From Mycobacterium paragordonae (GTDB lineage Bacteria > Actinomycetota > Actinomycetes > Mycobacteriales > Mycobacteriaceae), in contig NZ_CP025546.1 of the NCBI RefSeq assembly GCF_003614435.1, forward strand, positions 3,782,001 through 3,846,000: a stretch of DNA of 64,000 bases, written 5' to 3'. Each line of letters begins with the position of its first letter. Within the stretch, counting starts at the first letter, position 1. The notes beneath the pieces are model-generated. The model was not told the DNA's origin, did not search any database, and saw nothing but the letters and a program-made list of their open reading frames with translations. The translations under genes and the position numbers were made by a program. Below, piece by piece: positions 31,201-39,217 of this stretch.

Positions 31201-31802
31201 AACGCTGGTTCGGCGGTGCGCAGCGACGCGCAGTAAACCGGCAGCGCACGCCCGCCCGCCCGCTCGATCGCCTGGCACAGCGCCTCGACGTAGGCGGTGT
31301 TGCCGGCCAGCTGCTGGGCGCGGTAGTAGAGCACGGCGATCGTCGGACCGTCGCTGTCGACGTCTTGGCGTTTGAGCACCCCCCAGGTGGGTGTCGCCAC
31401 CGGCGGCGTGAACCCGAATCCGGTCATCAGCACGGTGTCGGACAGGAACGCGTGCAGCTGGCGGATGTTGTCCACACCCCCGTGCGCCAGGTAGATGTGC
31501 GTCTGCACGGCGATGCCCGCCGCAACGGTGGAGCGACCGGTCAGGTCGGCGTCCGGGGCCTGCTCGCCGCTGACCAGCACCGTGGGCACCCCGCTGGCCA
31601 GCACCGTTTCGATGCCGTCCTCCCAGGCGCGGTAGCCGCCGAGGATCCGCACCACCACGATGGAGGCTTCGGCGAGCAGCTCGGGCAACTCGACCTCGGA
31701 CAGTCGCGCCGGGTTGGCCCACCGGTAGTTCTTTCCGCTGGAGCGGGCACTGATCAGGTCGGTGTCGGACGTCGACAGCAACAGGACGGTCGGCTCAGCC
31801 AC
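28218..31802 (-). CDS. cobN: Aerobic cobaltochelatase large subunit CobN
   Basis: The 1194-residue protein is the length I recall for M. tuberculosis CobN. The CobN/ChlH pattern is clear: [60 protein letters not shown] and the C-terminal [23 protein letters not shown]. CobN binds hydrogenobyrinic acid a,c-diamide and, with CobS and CobT and ATP, inserts cobalt; CobS and CobT are not in this window. The start is GTG 31802. No cobalamin riboswitch is seen in the short 56-base gap to the next gene. It is convergent with the SDR gene. Confidence 0.97.
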   Translation of the reverse strand: [1194 protein letters not shown]

Positions 31803-31858
31803 CCCTCATTCGTACCGCAGCGCCCCTCGGCGACCGAATCGGCACGTAGGGTTCCGGT

Positions 31859-32059
31859 ATGAGCAGGGGTTTCATCGTCACCTTCGCGGTCGGGTTGATC
31901 GTCGCGCTATTCGGCCTGATCTGGGCCCTGCAGGGATTCGGAGTGCTCGGCGGTAGTCCGATGAGCAACACCACCACCTGGTCGGTCATCGGTCCGATCA
32001 CGGCGCTGATCGGCGTCGCGATTGCGGTATTCAGTTGGCGCAAGCTGTCTTCCAAGTAG
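31859..32059 (+). CDS. Small membrane protein with two hydrophobic segments
   Basis: The 66-residue protein has two predicted membrane helices (about 5-28 and 40-59), a polar middle and a basic end (SWRKLSSK). No family is recognised. AGGG lies about nine bases before ATG 31859. It is divergent from cobN across 56 bases and convergent with the molybdopterin oxidoreductase gene. It occupies the place where, from memory, M. tuberculosis carries mazEF7. Confidence 0.6.
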   Translation: MSRGFIVTFAVGLIVALFGLIWALQGFGVLGGSPMSNTTTWSVIGPITALIGVAIAVFSWRKLSSK

Positions 32060-32062
32060 GCG

Positions 32063-33604
32063 CTACTTCTCCGAGACGGAGAAGCTCACCGAGTGCCAAC
32101 CGGTTGCGCCGTCGGGAACCGGATCAGCCCGCTGCTGTGTCTGCACCGCCCCGGTGTTGTCGGTCGCCCGCACGGTGATGGTCTGCTTGCCGGGATGTTT
32201 CGCCAGCCACCGGTAGCTCCACAACCGCCAGGTCTCGTTGGAGTAGCTCGCGCCCAGCTCGGCGGGCTGCCAATCCTCGTCACCGATGCGCACCTCGACA
32301 GTCCGCACGCCACGGTTCTGCGCCCATGCGACTCCCCCGAAAACCACCGGCCCAAGTGGCACCTGCTGACCGCCTCTCGGCACATCGATCCGGGACTCTG
32401 TCTTCACGGGCGCCTGCGCGGCCCAGCCCTGCCGTGTCCAGTAGGCCTGCGCCCTGTCGAAACGAGTCAGCTCCAGATCGACGACCCACTTGGTGGCCGA
32501 GACGTAGCCGTAGAGTCCGGGCACCACCAGGCGGGCCGGATAGCCATGTTCGACCGGCAGCGGCTGACCGTTGAGGCTGACCGCCAGCAGCGCGTCGCGG
32601 CCGTCGGTGAGGGCCGTTACCGGCGTACCCGCGGTGAAGCCGTCGATCGAAGTCGAGAGCACCATATCGGCGTCCTTGTGCACACCGGCCGCCGCCAGCA
32701 GATCCGCCACCCGGTAACCCGTCCAGATTCCCGTCGAAATCAGTTTTCCACCAACGGGATTCGATACACAGGTCAGTGTCGCCACGGTTTCGATGATGTC
32801 GAAGCGGGCGAGGTCGTCGAAGCTGTAAGTGGTTTCGCGGTCGACCATGCCATGGATGCGCAGGCGCCAGTCGCGGTGACCGAGTTGCGGAACGCTGAGT
32901 GCGGTGTCGATCCGGTAGAAGTCGGTGTTCGGTGTGATAAAGCTCGGGAGCGCAACCCCTTTCGGTTGCACCTCCGCGGGTATCGGTGGTGCCGATGAGC
33001 GTGGTGTGGGGAGGACGAACGTTCTGCGGTCGGCCGCCACCGAGTGCGCCAACCGCGCGATGACGGCACCCGCCACCCCACTGACGACTCCGAATCCGAG
33101 GACACCCAGCACGATCAGCCTGCGCCTGCCGGCATCCGCCTGGTCGGTGCCGTCTTCGGGGCCCTGCGCGTCCGGCTCGAGCCGACGGGTCAGCAGGCGC
33201 AGGGTCACCACGCCGCAGGCGGCGCCGACGATGGTGGGGATGGTGTCCAGTGCCGTCCCACCCGGCCGCGACAGCACGGCGACACATCCGAGCACACCCC
33301 CGGCGGCGATCAGAGCGCTGCCGAGCGGACGGCGCCGAGTCTCGAGGGTCCCGGCGATCGCCGCAAGTGCCGCGATCACGATCAGCACAACGACGGCCAG
33401 GAAGGGCTTGTCCATCGTGCCGAGGGTCTGGATCGCCCACTCTTTGACAGGTCCGGGTGTCAGGTCGACGACTGCAGAACCGACCGCGGTCCGCGCATCG
33501 GCCCGCCCACCGAACGGGATGCTCGCGAGCTGGGCGACACCGAGGGCGACGGCCGCGGCCGCGACCCCGGCAAGCATCCGCTCATTCGAAGGGTTCCCGA
33601 CCAT
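32063..33604 (-). CDS. Membrane-anchored molybdopterin oxidoreductase (sulfite oxidase family)
   Basis: The 513-residue protein has five hydrophobic segments (about 9-32, 67-86, 94-112, 121-138, 163-185) and then a sulfite-oxidase-type molybdopterin domain (about 215-420), with the cofactor Cys in TLTCVSNPVGGKLI and the GYPARLVVPGLYGYVSATKWV segment. A C-terminal dimerisation-type domain contains AWAQNRGVRTVEVRIG and RWLAKHPGKQTITVRATD. It probably faces the cell-wall side of the membrane. The substrate is unknown; there is no cytochrome domain. It is divergent from the SDR gene at 33774. Confidence 0.88.
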   Translation of the reverse strand: MVGNPSNERMLAGVAAAAVALGVAQLASIPFGGRADARTAVGSAVVDLTPGPVKEWAIQTLGTMDKPFLAVVVLIVIAALAAIAGTLETRRRPLGSALIAAGGVLGCVAVLSRPGGTALDTIPTIVGAACGVVTLRLLTRRLEPDAQGPEDGTDQADAGRRRLIVLGVLGFGVVSGVAGAVIARLAHSVAADRRTFVLPTPRSSAPPIPAEVQPKGVALPSFITPNTDFYRIDTALSVPQLGHRDWRLRIHGMVDRETTYSFDDLARFDIIETVATLTCVSNPVGGKLISTGIWTGYRVADLLAAAGVHKDADMVLSTSIDGFTAGTPVTALTDGRDALLAVSLNGQPLPVEHGYPARLVVPGLYGYVSATKWVVDLELTRFDRAQAYWTRQGWAAQAPVKTESRIDVPRGGQQVPLGPVVFGGVAWAQNRGVRTVEVRIGDEDWQPAELGASYSNETWRLWSYRWLAKHPGKQTITVRATDNTGAVQTQQRADPVPDGATGWHSVSFSVSEK

Positions 33605-33632
33605 CGGACTACTTTACAGCGTCGCCGCCATA

Positions 33633-33649
33633 ACAGCGTAAACCGTTGT
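33633..33649. promoter_or_regulatory. Weak inverted repeat in a divergent promoter region
   Basis: ACAGCG and CGTTGT, separated by TAAAC, form a 6-5-6 repeat with one mismatch. An outer pair CTTTACA (33612-33618) and TGTAAAG (33647-33653) is exact. This is in the 169-base gap between the divergent molybdopterin oxidoreductase and SDR genes, where an operator would be expected. No regulator gene is adjacent. Confidence 0.3.
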
Positions 33650-33773
33650 AAAGCAATCGAATAGGATCAGCACCCACAATGCCGGCTGCCATTCGGGCGG
33701 GTGCGCGGTGCCGAACGCAAATCAACTGCGGATTGCGGGGACGGCGAGGGCTGCGACGTCGTACCGTGTAGCG

Positions 33774-34601
33774 ATGACATCCTCGGTTGCCGGAAAAGTC
33801 GTCGCCATCACCGGAGGCGCGCGCGGAATCGGCCTGGCCATCGCCACCGCCCTGCACAGTGCTGGCGCGAAGGTCGCCATCGGCGACATCGATGAAACCG
33901 GCGCCGCAGCAGCGGGCAAGCGGCTGGGTCTGTCGCTTGCCATGAGATTGGACGTCACCGACAGGCCATCGTTCACCGAGTTCCTCGACGCCGTAGAAGG
34001 CCAACTCGGGCCGCTTGACGTTGTGGTGAACAACGCCGGCCTGATCACGGTGGGCAGCGCGGTCGAGGAAGCCGACGACGCCACCCGCCGTCTGTTCGAC
34101 GTCAACGTCCATGGCGTCATCCTGGGCACCAAGTTGGCCGCGCAACGGATGCTGCCCCGACGTCGCGGGCATGTCGTCAACATCGGCTCGCTGGGCAGCG
34201 TGCTACCCACCGAGGGTATCGCAACCTATTGCGCCACAAAGCATGCCGTGCTCGGCTACACGGATGCGGTCCGCATGGAGAACCGTGGCAGCGGCTTGCA
34301 CTTCACGGTGATCATGCCGACGTTGACCAATACCGACATGGTCGCCGGCGTGGGGCACGCGAAGGGCTTCAAGAACGCCGAGCCCGAAGACGTCGCACGA
34401 GCGGTCGTCGGGGTGATCGAGAAGCCGGAGCCCCGGGTGGCCATACCTCGTTCGCTGGGGCTCACGGTGTGGGCTCAGCGACTCATGCCGATGGGCCTGG
34501 CCGAGGCGCTCGGACGCGCTCTGGGTACCGGGCGCGTCTTCACCAGCGACCTGCAACGCGAGCAGCACGACGTCTATACCCGGCGCACCGGCCTGTCGTG
34601 A
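33774..34601 (+). CDS. Short-chain dehydrogenase/reductase
   Basis: The 275-residue SDR has ITGGARGIGLAIA, NNAG and the catalytic series Ser in NIGSLGS, Tyr and Lys in YCATKHAV. The C-terminal extension (PRSLGLTVWAQRLMPMGLAE) is like those of mycobacterial lipid or steroid SDRs, so a hydrophobic substrate is possible. ATG 33774 was chosen because it precedes the Rossmann strand by the usual distance. The next gene starts in its stop codon (GTGA). Confidence 0.88.
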   Translation: MTSSVAGKVVAITGGARGIGLAIATALHSAGAKVAIGDIDETGAAAAGKRLGLSLAMRLDVTDRPSFTEFLDAVEGQLGPLDVVVNNAGLITVGSAVEEADDATRRLFDVNVHGVILGTKLAAQRMLPRRRGHVVNIGSLGSVLPTEGIATYCATKHAVLGYTDAVRMENRGSGLHFTVIMPTLTNTDMVAGVGHAKGFKNAEPEDVARAVVGVIEKPEPRVAIPRSLGLTVWAQRLMPMGLAEALGRALGTGRVFTSDLQREQHDVYTRRTGLS

Positions 34602-35500
34602 GCGAGCGCACCTTGCACACGCGCATCGCCCTGGGCCCGCAGTCCTTGTTGTGGCGCTGGGCGGGGGACATGCGGATCGCCTTCGAGGGGGGTACGGCCG
34701 GCCTGATGCAGACGATGCATCCCGCCATTGGCCAGGGACTCATCGATCACTCGAACTTCTTCGACGATCCGGTCGACCGGGTATTTCGTTCTCTGCCGGG
34801 CATTCTCGGCACCATCTACGACGGGCCCGAGGCCGACGAGACCGGGCTGAAGGTGCGGGACTTCCACCGCGACATCAAGGGAGAGCTGCCCGACGGGCAG
34901 CGGTATCACGCACTGAAGCCGGAGACGTACTGGTGGGCGCACGCCACCTTCCAGGTGATGGTGCACCGCCTCGCCGAGTATTGGGACGTGCACCGCCTCA
35001 CCGACCGCGAGCGTGAGCAGCTCTACCAGGAGGGCTGCGAATGGTATCGGCGCTACGGCATGTCGGATTCGTTGCTGCCCCCGACGCTGAGCGAGTTCAA
35101 CCGGGAATACCAGCGCTACTGCGCCGAAGTGCTGCAGCCCAATGCGGCTTCGGACTTCCTGATCGAGTTCATCCAGCGCTCGGCGATCCCTGACATGAGC
35201 GCATCGCCGGACTATCCCAGCACTCCCCTACTCAAACCGATCATGGACGCACTGCTGCCCACCATGCCCGTGCGCACCGCGCTGGCCCCGCCGATGCGCC
35301 TGGTGATCTTCGGCGGCCTGCCCCCAATTGTGCGCGAGCGCTTCGGGATTGGCTGGTCCGGCGTCGACGAGACCAGCTACCGCGCGGTGCGCGCGACCAT
35401 CAGACAGGGATGGCGCGCCGTACCGGCAGCACTGAAGTGGCACGACGCTGCCCGGAAGGGCTGGCTGCGCGAACTGGGCAGCGTACCCCGCCGCGTGTAG
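34598..35500 (+). CDS. MpaB-like oxygenase (DUF2236)
   Basis: The 300-residue protein has the family pattern of an early MRIAFEGGTAGLMQTMHPAIGQG and a central YWWAHATFQVMVHRLAE block, with histidines that bind heme in relatives such as latex-clearing protein and MpaB. It probably acts on a lipid or prenyl-type double bond. GTG 34598 overlaps the SDR stop, so the pair is translated together. It is convergent with the Baeyer-Villiger-type monooxygenase after six bases. Confidence 0.85.
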   Translation: MSERTLHTRIALGPQSLLWRWAGDMRIAFEGGTAGLMQTMHPAIGQGLIDHSNFFDDPVDRVFRSLPGILGTIYDGPEADETGLKVRDFHRDIKGELPDGQRYHALKPETYWWAHATFQVMVHRLAEYWDVHRLTDREREQLYQEGCEWYRRYGMSDSLLPPTLSEFNREYQRYCAEVLQPNAASDFLIEFIQRSAIPDMSASPDYPSTPLLKPIMDALLPTMPVRTALAPPMRLVIFGGLPPIVRERFGIGWSGVDETSYRAVRATIRQGWRAVPAALKWHDAARKGWLRELGSVPRRV

Positions 35501-35506
35501 CCGGGT

Positions 35507-36964
35507 TCAGACCCTCCGCACGTCGAAGTCGGCGAGCTCGGGCTGGCGCAGCAACTCGTGGTGGGTCTCCGGCGTCCACGGGAACAGTTCCGGCAAGCCG
35601 TCTTTGCCGAGGTACCAGCTGTTGCAACCGCTGACCCAAATGGTCTGTGGCATCGCTGCTTTCATGTCTTCGTTGTACTGCTTGGTGGCGGCCTCCGTCG
35701 GTGCGGCGGCGACCACCCGTCCGGCACGCAACTGCTCGATCCACCACATCACGTAGTTCGCCTGGTCCTCGGCGATCGGAATCAGCGATTGGTTCCCGAT
35801 CGGCGAGTGCGGTCCAATCATCATGAACAGATTGGGGAAGCCCGGCACCGCGATGGACCGGTACGCCGTCGGGCCGTCGGCCCAGGCCTCGTCCAGCGTG
35901 AGCCCGCCCTCCCCGATGATCTCCATCGGCCGGACATAGGCCCGAGCGTCGAAACCGGTGGCGAACACGAGCAGGTCCAGTTCGTGCAGGGTGCCGTCGG
36001 CTGTGACGATGCCGCGGGCTTCGATGTGATCGATCGGGTCGGTGACAATTTCAACACCCGGCTGCTGGACGGATTTGTAGAAACGCCCGGCCATTACCTG
36101 CCGCTTGCACATGGGCTGGTAGTTCGGGGTGAGTTTGGCGCGCAACTCCGGGTCTCGCACCGAAAGCCTTAGATTCCAACGACACTCGGCCTGCGCCAGC
36201 CGCCGCTGCCAGCCCGGCTGGATGGGTGCGCGGCCGAAAACCAGCCGGAAGAACCAGCCCCAAAACAGATAGGGCACTCGATTCAGCCCTGCGAAACGCG
36301 ACAGCACCGCCTGGGTCAGCTTCGAATAACGGGGATTGGGCAGCGGGTAGATCCACTGCGCGGTGCGCTGGAAGACCTTGAGTTGACGCACCGTGCCGCC
36401 CAGTTCCGCGGTGATCTGCACACCGGTGGATCCGGTGCCGATCAAGCCGATCCGCTTGTCCGGCAACGACACCGAGTGATCCCAGCGCGACGAGTGAAAC
36501 GCCGGCCCAGCGAACGTGTCGCGTCCGGGGATGTCCGGGTATCGCGGCACCCGCAGCACCCCGGTCGCGGTGACCAAGACATCGAACGTCTCCTCCCCGT
36601 CAGGGGTGGTGAGCCGCCACTTTCCGTCGTCGTATTCGGCCCGGCTGACGGTGGTGCCGAACCTGATGTGCGGACGGATGCCACGTTCGTCGGCCACCTG
36701 CTGGAAGTACTTCTGAATCTCCCCACCCGGCGGCAGCCAGTGCGACCAGTTCGGGTTGGGCCGGAAGGAGTACGAGTAGTAGCGCGACGGCACGTCACAG
36801 GTGAGGCCGGGATAGGTGTTGTCGCGCCAGGTACCGCCGACGTCATCGGCCTTCTCGAAGATGGTGAACGAGTCGATGTCCGCGTCCTGCAGTTTGGCTG
36901 CCATGCAGATGCCGGACATTCCGGCACCGATGATCGCGACCTTAAGTGCACGTTGCTGCGCCAT
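35507..36964 (-). CDS. Flavin-containing (Baeyer-Villiger-type) monooxygenase
   Basis: The 485-residue protein has the FAD site VAIIGAGMSGICMA (9-22), the Baeyer-Villiger fingerprint FxGxxxHxxxW as FAGPAFHSSRWD (about 150-161) and the NADPH site IGTGSTGVQI. It adds one oxygen atom from O2 to a ketone or related group. Neighbours are an SDR, an MpaB-like oxygenase and a second FAD enzyme, so a small oxidation pathway is likely. It follows the FAD oxidoreductase gene on the same strand after 32 bases. Confidence 0.92.
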   Translation of the reverse strand: MAQQRALKVAIIGAGMSGICMAAKLQDADIDSFTIFEKADDVGGTWRDNTYPGLTCDVPSRYYSYSFRPNPNWSHWLPPGGEIQKYFQQVADERGIRPHIRFGTTVSRAEYDDGKWRLTTPDGEETFDVLVTATGVLRVPRYPDIPGRDTFAGPAFHSSRWDHSVSLPDKRIGLIGTGSTGVQITAELGGTVRQLKVFQRTAQWIYPLPNPRYSKLTQAVLSRFAGLNRVPYLFWGWFFRLVFGRAPIQPGWQRRLAQAECRWNLRLSVRDPELRAKLTPNYQPMCKRQVMAGRFYKSVQQPGVEIVTDPIDHIEARGIVTADGTLHELDLLVFATGFDARAYVRPMEIIGEGGLTLDEAWADGPTAYRSIAVPGFPNLFMMIGPHSPIGNQSLIPIAEDQANYVMWWIEQLRAGRVVAAAPTEAATKQYNEDMKAAMPQTIWVSGCNSWYLGKDGLPELFPWTPETHHELLRQPELADFDVRRV

Positions 36965-36996
36965 GACAGCCTCCCCGTCTTTCGCTGACGTGCACG

Positions 36997-38412
36997 TTAC
37001 GCCGATCGGGCCGGCGTACCCAGAGATTCGCGGGTGACCACATCTCCGCCGGACCCCTCATCGACGGACCGCATGCCCGTCCGGCGGTGCTGTGCCCGCG
37101 CGACCCGCAGCAGAATGGCGGGCCGCAGCAATCGAGCCGGCGGGTCGATCATCGCGGTGACCCGCATGAACTGCGCGGCGACCACGGGATCGGATTCGGC
37201 CGCGGTCATGACGGGCTCGAGGCATGCATTGTTGACGCGGATCCACAGTGGTCGCGGGCCCGGCACCTCCGGCAGCGACAGGTCCGACGCGACGGCGGTC
37301 TGCCAGGCCACCCGAACCTTCTTGGCGGCGATGTGGGTGAAACGGCGGACCAGGCCGTGACCTCCGCGCCGCAGGCAGTCCCGCAGCACCGTGGCTTCGA
37401 TGGCGGCGACCGTCATGCCCTGCCCGTAGATCGGGTTGAAGCTGCACACCGCGTCTCCGAGGACCAGCAGACCGTCGGGGATGCGACGCATCTTGTCGTA
37501 GCGCCGCCAGCGGTTCGACGGCACCCGATGGTGGATGACCTCGCCGACCGGCTCGGCCTGGCCCATCACCGCAGCGACATTGGGGGCTAATTCTGCTGCG
37601 TAGGAGAGTATTTCGGCGTAGTCACGAGGCGGTTCGAGTCCGGCCATGGTGCCGGCGGCGATCATCCAGGAGTTGTTCTCGTACCCGATCATCGCGAACA
37701 TTCGCGGCCGACCCGGCCGCGGGAAGTGGGCGATCATGTGTTCCTTGATGACGCCGGAAGGCATCCGAACGAGTTGGCTGGCGTAGGCGAGTTGCACCTT
37801 CACCTCGTCCTCGGGCGGGCGTCCGTAGCCGAGGTTTTCGAGGAAGACCGGCGTGCGGGACCCGCGTCCGGTCGCGTCGACGACGAGGTCGGCGGCCAGC
37901 GTCTTTTCGTGGTCGCTCGAGCGGTCGATCACCCGTACTCCGTTGACACGCCGACGATCCGGCGTCGCCGTGAGACCGACGACGTCGTGCTTCTCGCAGA
38001 AGGTCACCTTCGGAATCGCCCGGACCCGTTGGCGCACATTCCATTCCAGTACCGGTCGGCTCGGCGACACGATCTGGGGCGCGTCCGCCGACCTGCCCGA
38101 GCGCACCATCGAATGCCCGTTGAACGACCAGTCCAGCTTGGCGAAGTCGCCGTCGTCCCAGGTGGTGGCGCCCTGGGCCAGCAGATCGTCCCGGATGCCG
38201 GGGAACAGTTCGTCCAGCACCCGGATGAGCCGTGCCAGGCAGGCGTGAATCAGCCGGCCCTGCGGCACACCGCGCCGGTTGACCGGATCGTCGGGCAGGA
38301 CGTCGCGTTCGACGACCGTCACCCTGTCGTAGTGGTCGGCCAACACCCGGGCCGCCAACAGGCCGCCCATACTGGCACCCAACACCACCGCATGACCACC
38401 GCGTCGCTGCAT
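36997..38412 (-). CDS. FAD-dependent monooxygenase/oxidoreductase (UbiH-like)
   Basis: The 471-residue protein has the dinucleotide motif VVLGASMGGLLAARVL (9-24), an acidic strand end VVERDVLPDD and the second FAD motif LVLGDAVCSFNPIYGQGMTVA (written in parts: LVLGDAVCSFNP, then GQGMT). This is the aromatic-hydroxylase or geranylgeranyl-reductase-like fold. The start codon ATG 38412 has AAGGGG six bases upstream, but that site lies inside a strong hairpin (38414-38450). It leads a two-gene unit with the monooxygenase. Confidence 0.85.
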   Translation of the reverse strand: MQRRGGHAVVLGASMGGLLAARVLADHYDRVTVVERDVLPDDPVNRRGVPQGRLIHACLARLIRVLDELFPGIRDDLLAQGATTWDDGDFAKLDWSFNGHSMVRSGRSADAPQIVSPSRPVLEWNVRQRVRAIPKVTFCEKHDVVGLTATPDRRRVNGVRVIDRSSDHEKTLAADLVVDATGRGSRTPVFLENLGYGRPPEDEVKVQLAYASQLVRMPSGVIKEHMIAHFPRPGRPRMFAMIGYENNSWMIAAGTMAGLEPPRDYAEILSYAAELAPNVAAVMGQAEPVGEVIHHRVPSNRWRRYDKMRRIPDGLLVLGDAVCSFNPIYGQGMTVAAIEATVLRDCLRRGGHGLVRRFTHIAAKKVRVAWQTAVASDLSLPEVPGPRPLWIRVNNACLEPVMTAAESDPVVAAQFMRVTAMIDPPARLLRPAILLRVARAQHRRTGMRSVDEGSGGDVVTRESLGTPARSA

Positions 38413-38413
38413 T

Positions 38414-38450
38414 GCACACCCCTTCGTCGATCGACTGTGACGAAGTGTGC
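38414..38450 (-). promoter_or_regulatory. Hairpin covering the ribosome binding site of the FAD oxidoreductase
   Basis: In transcript direction GCACACTTCGTC pairs with GACGAA + GTGTGC, giving 12 base pairs, a 10-base loop and a GGG bulge. The bulge and its neighbours are the AAGGGG Shine-Dalgarno of the gene starting at 38412. It could be a translation-blocking hairpin or, as DNA, an operator. Confidence 0.5.
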
Positions 38451-38473
38451 TGCGGCGCCGAGCGGGCGCTTAG

Positions 38474-38487
38474 AGTAGTCGACTACT
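38474..38487. other. 14-bp perfect palindrome at the end of the hydrolase gene
   Basis: AGTAGTCGACTACT reads the same on both strands and overlaps the hydrolase stop codon (38483-38485), about 60 bases upstream of the FAD oxidoreductase start. It may be an operator for that gene or part of a terminator. Confidence 0.4.
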
Positions 38488-39166
38488 TAATTCCGACGTG
38501 GGCGAGCACTGCAATCCGCTCGGCAACCTCCCGGGCCACCCGCTGCGCGTCGTCGCTTTCACCCGGCACGTAGCGGTCGGCGGCCGCGTCGTAGTCGGCG
38601 CCGGCGATCGTCCCGTGATCGGCCGTCAGAGTCACCAACTCCACCGGCCGGCCGGCGCGTTGCAGCGCCGCGGCGAACTTTTCGCTCGCGCTTGGCGGCA
38701 CCACGTCGTCGGCCAGGCCGTGCAGCAAGGTGAACGGTGAACTCCCCTGGGCAGCGGGCAGGAGGTCGGTGACCGGCCGTCCTGAGATGGGGTCGTTGGC
38801 TATGAAAGCTCCGGCCAGGCAGACCGTGTGTGCGATCGCCACGTTGTGGCGCTGCGCATCCAGGGTCAGGCCCGCCGCGGCGGCACCGCCCATGGACCAT
38901 CCCACGAGCACGATTGCGCCGGTTGCCCGCTCGCGGGTGAAGTCGACCGACCGCAGCAAATCCGCGCGCCCGCCGTCGTCGGCATGCGAGTTCCAGTCCG
39001 CTGCGACGACAGCGGCGCCGCGGTCGGCCAGCCGCTGCGCAAGTGGCCGGAGGGCCGCGCGGGCGTCGCTCTGCATGCCGTGCCAGAGCAGGATGGTGGG
39101 TTGCGCCTGGTCGCCGAAGACATCGGCCGACCGTCCTGGGGCGTATTCGAGCGTCTGCACGGTCAC
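38483..39166 (-). CDS. Alpha/beta hydrolase (dienelactone hydrolase-like)
   Basis: The 227-residue protein has ILLWHGMQSDA at the oxyanion strand, nucleophile Ser in VLVGWSMGGAAAAG, Asp in LLHGLADDVVPPSAS and His in TADHGTI, a complete Ser-Asp-His triad. Substrate unknown. GTG 39166 is chosen because upstream codons run into cobG on the other strand; another GTG two codons later (39160) is possible. Its start diverges from cobG across 51 bases. Confidence 0.8.
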   Translation of the reverse strand: MTVQTLEYAPGRSADVFGDQAQPTILLWHGMQSDARAALRPLAQRLADRGAAVVAADWNSHADDGGRADLLRSVDFTRERATGAIVLVGWSMGGAAAAGLTLDAQRHNVAIAHTVCLAGAFIANDPISGRPVTDLLPAAQGSSPFTLLHGLADDVVPPSASEKFAAALQRAGRPVELVTLTADHGTIAGADYDAAADRYVPGESDDAQRVAREVAERIAVLAHVGIK

Positions 39167-39217
39167 CGGTTGCCCGCCAGGCCGTTGGCCAAACCCGCCG
39201 CGCCGTACCGTGGACGG

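Noticed and set aside
31803..31858. Possible cobalamin riboswitch before cobN
   Set aside because: The 56-base gap is too short and no B12-box-like sequence is seen.
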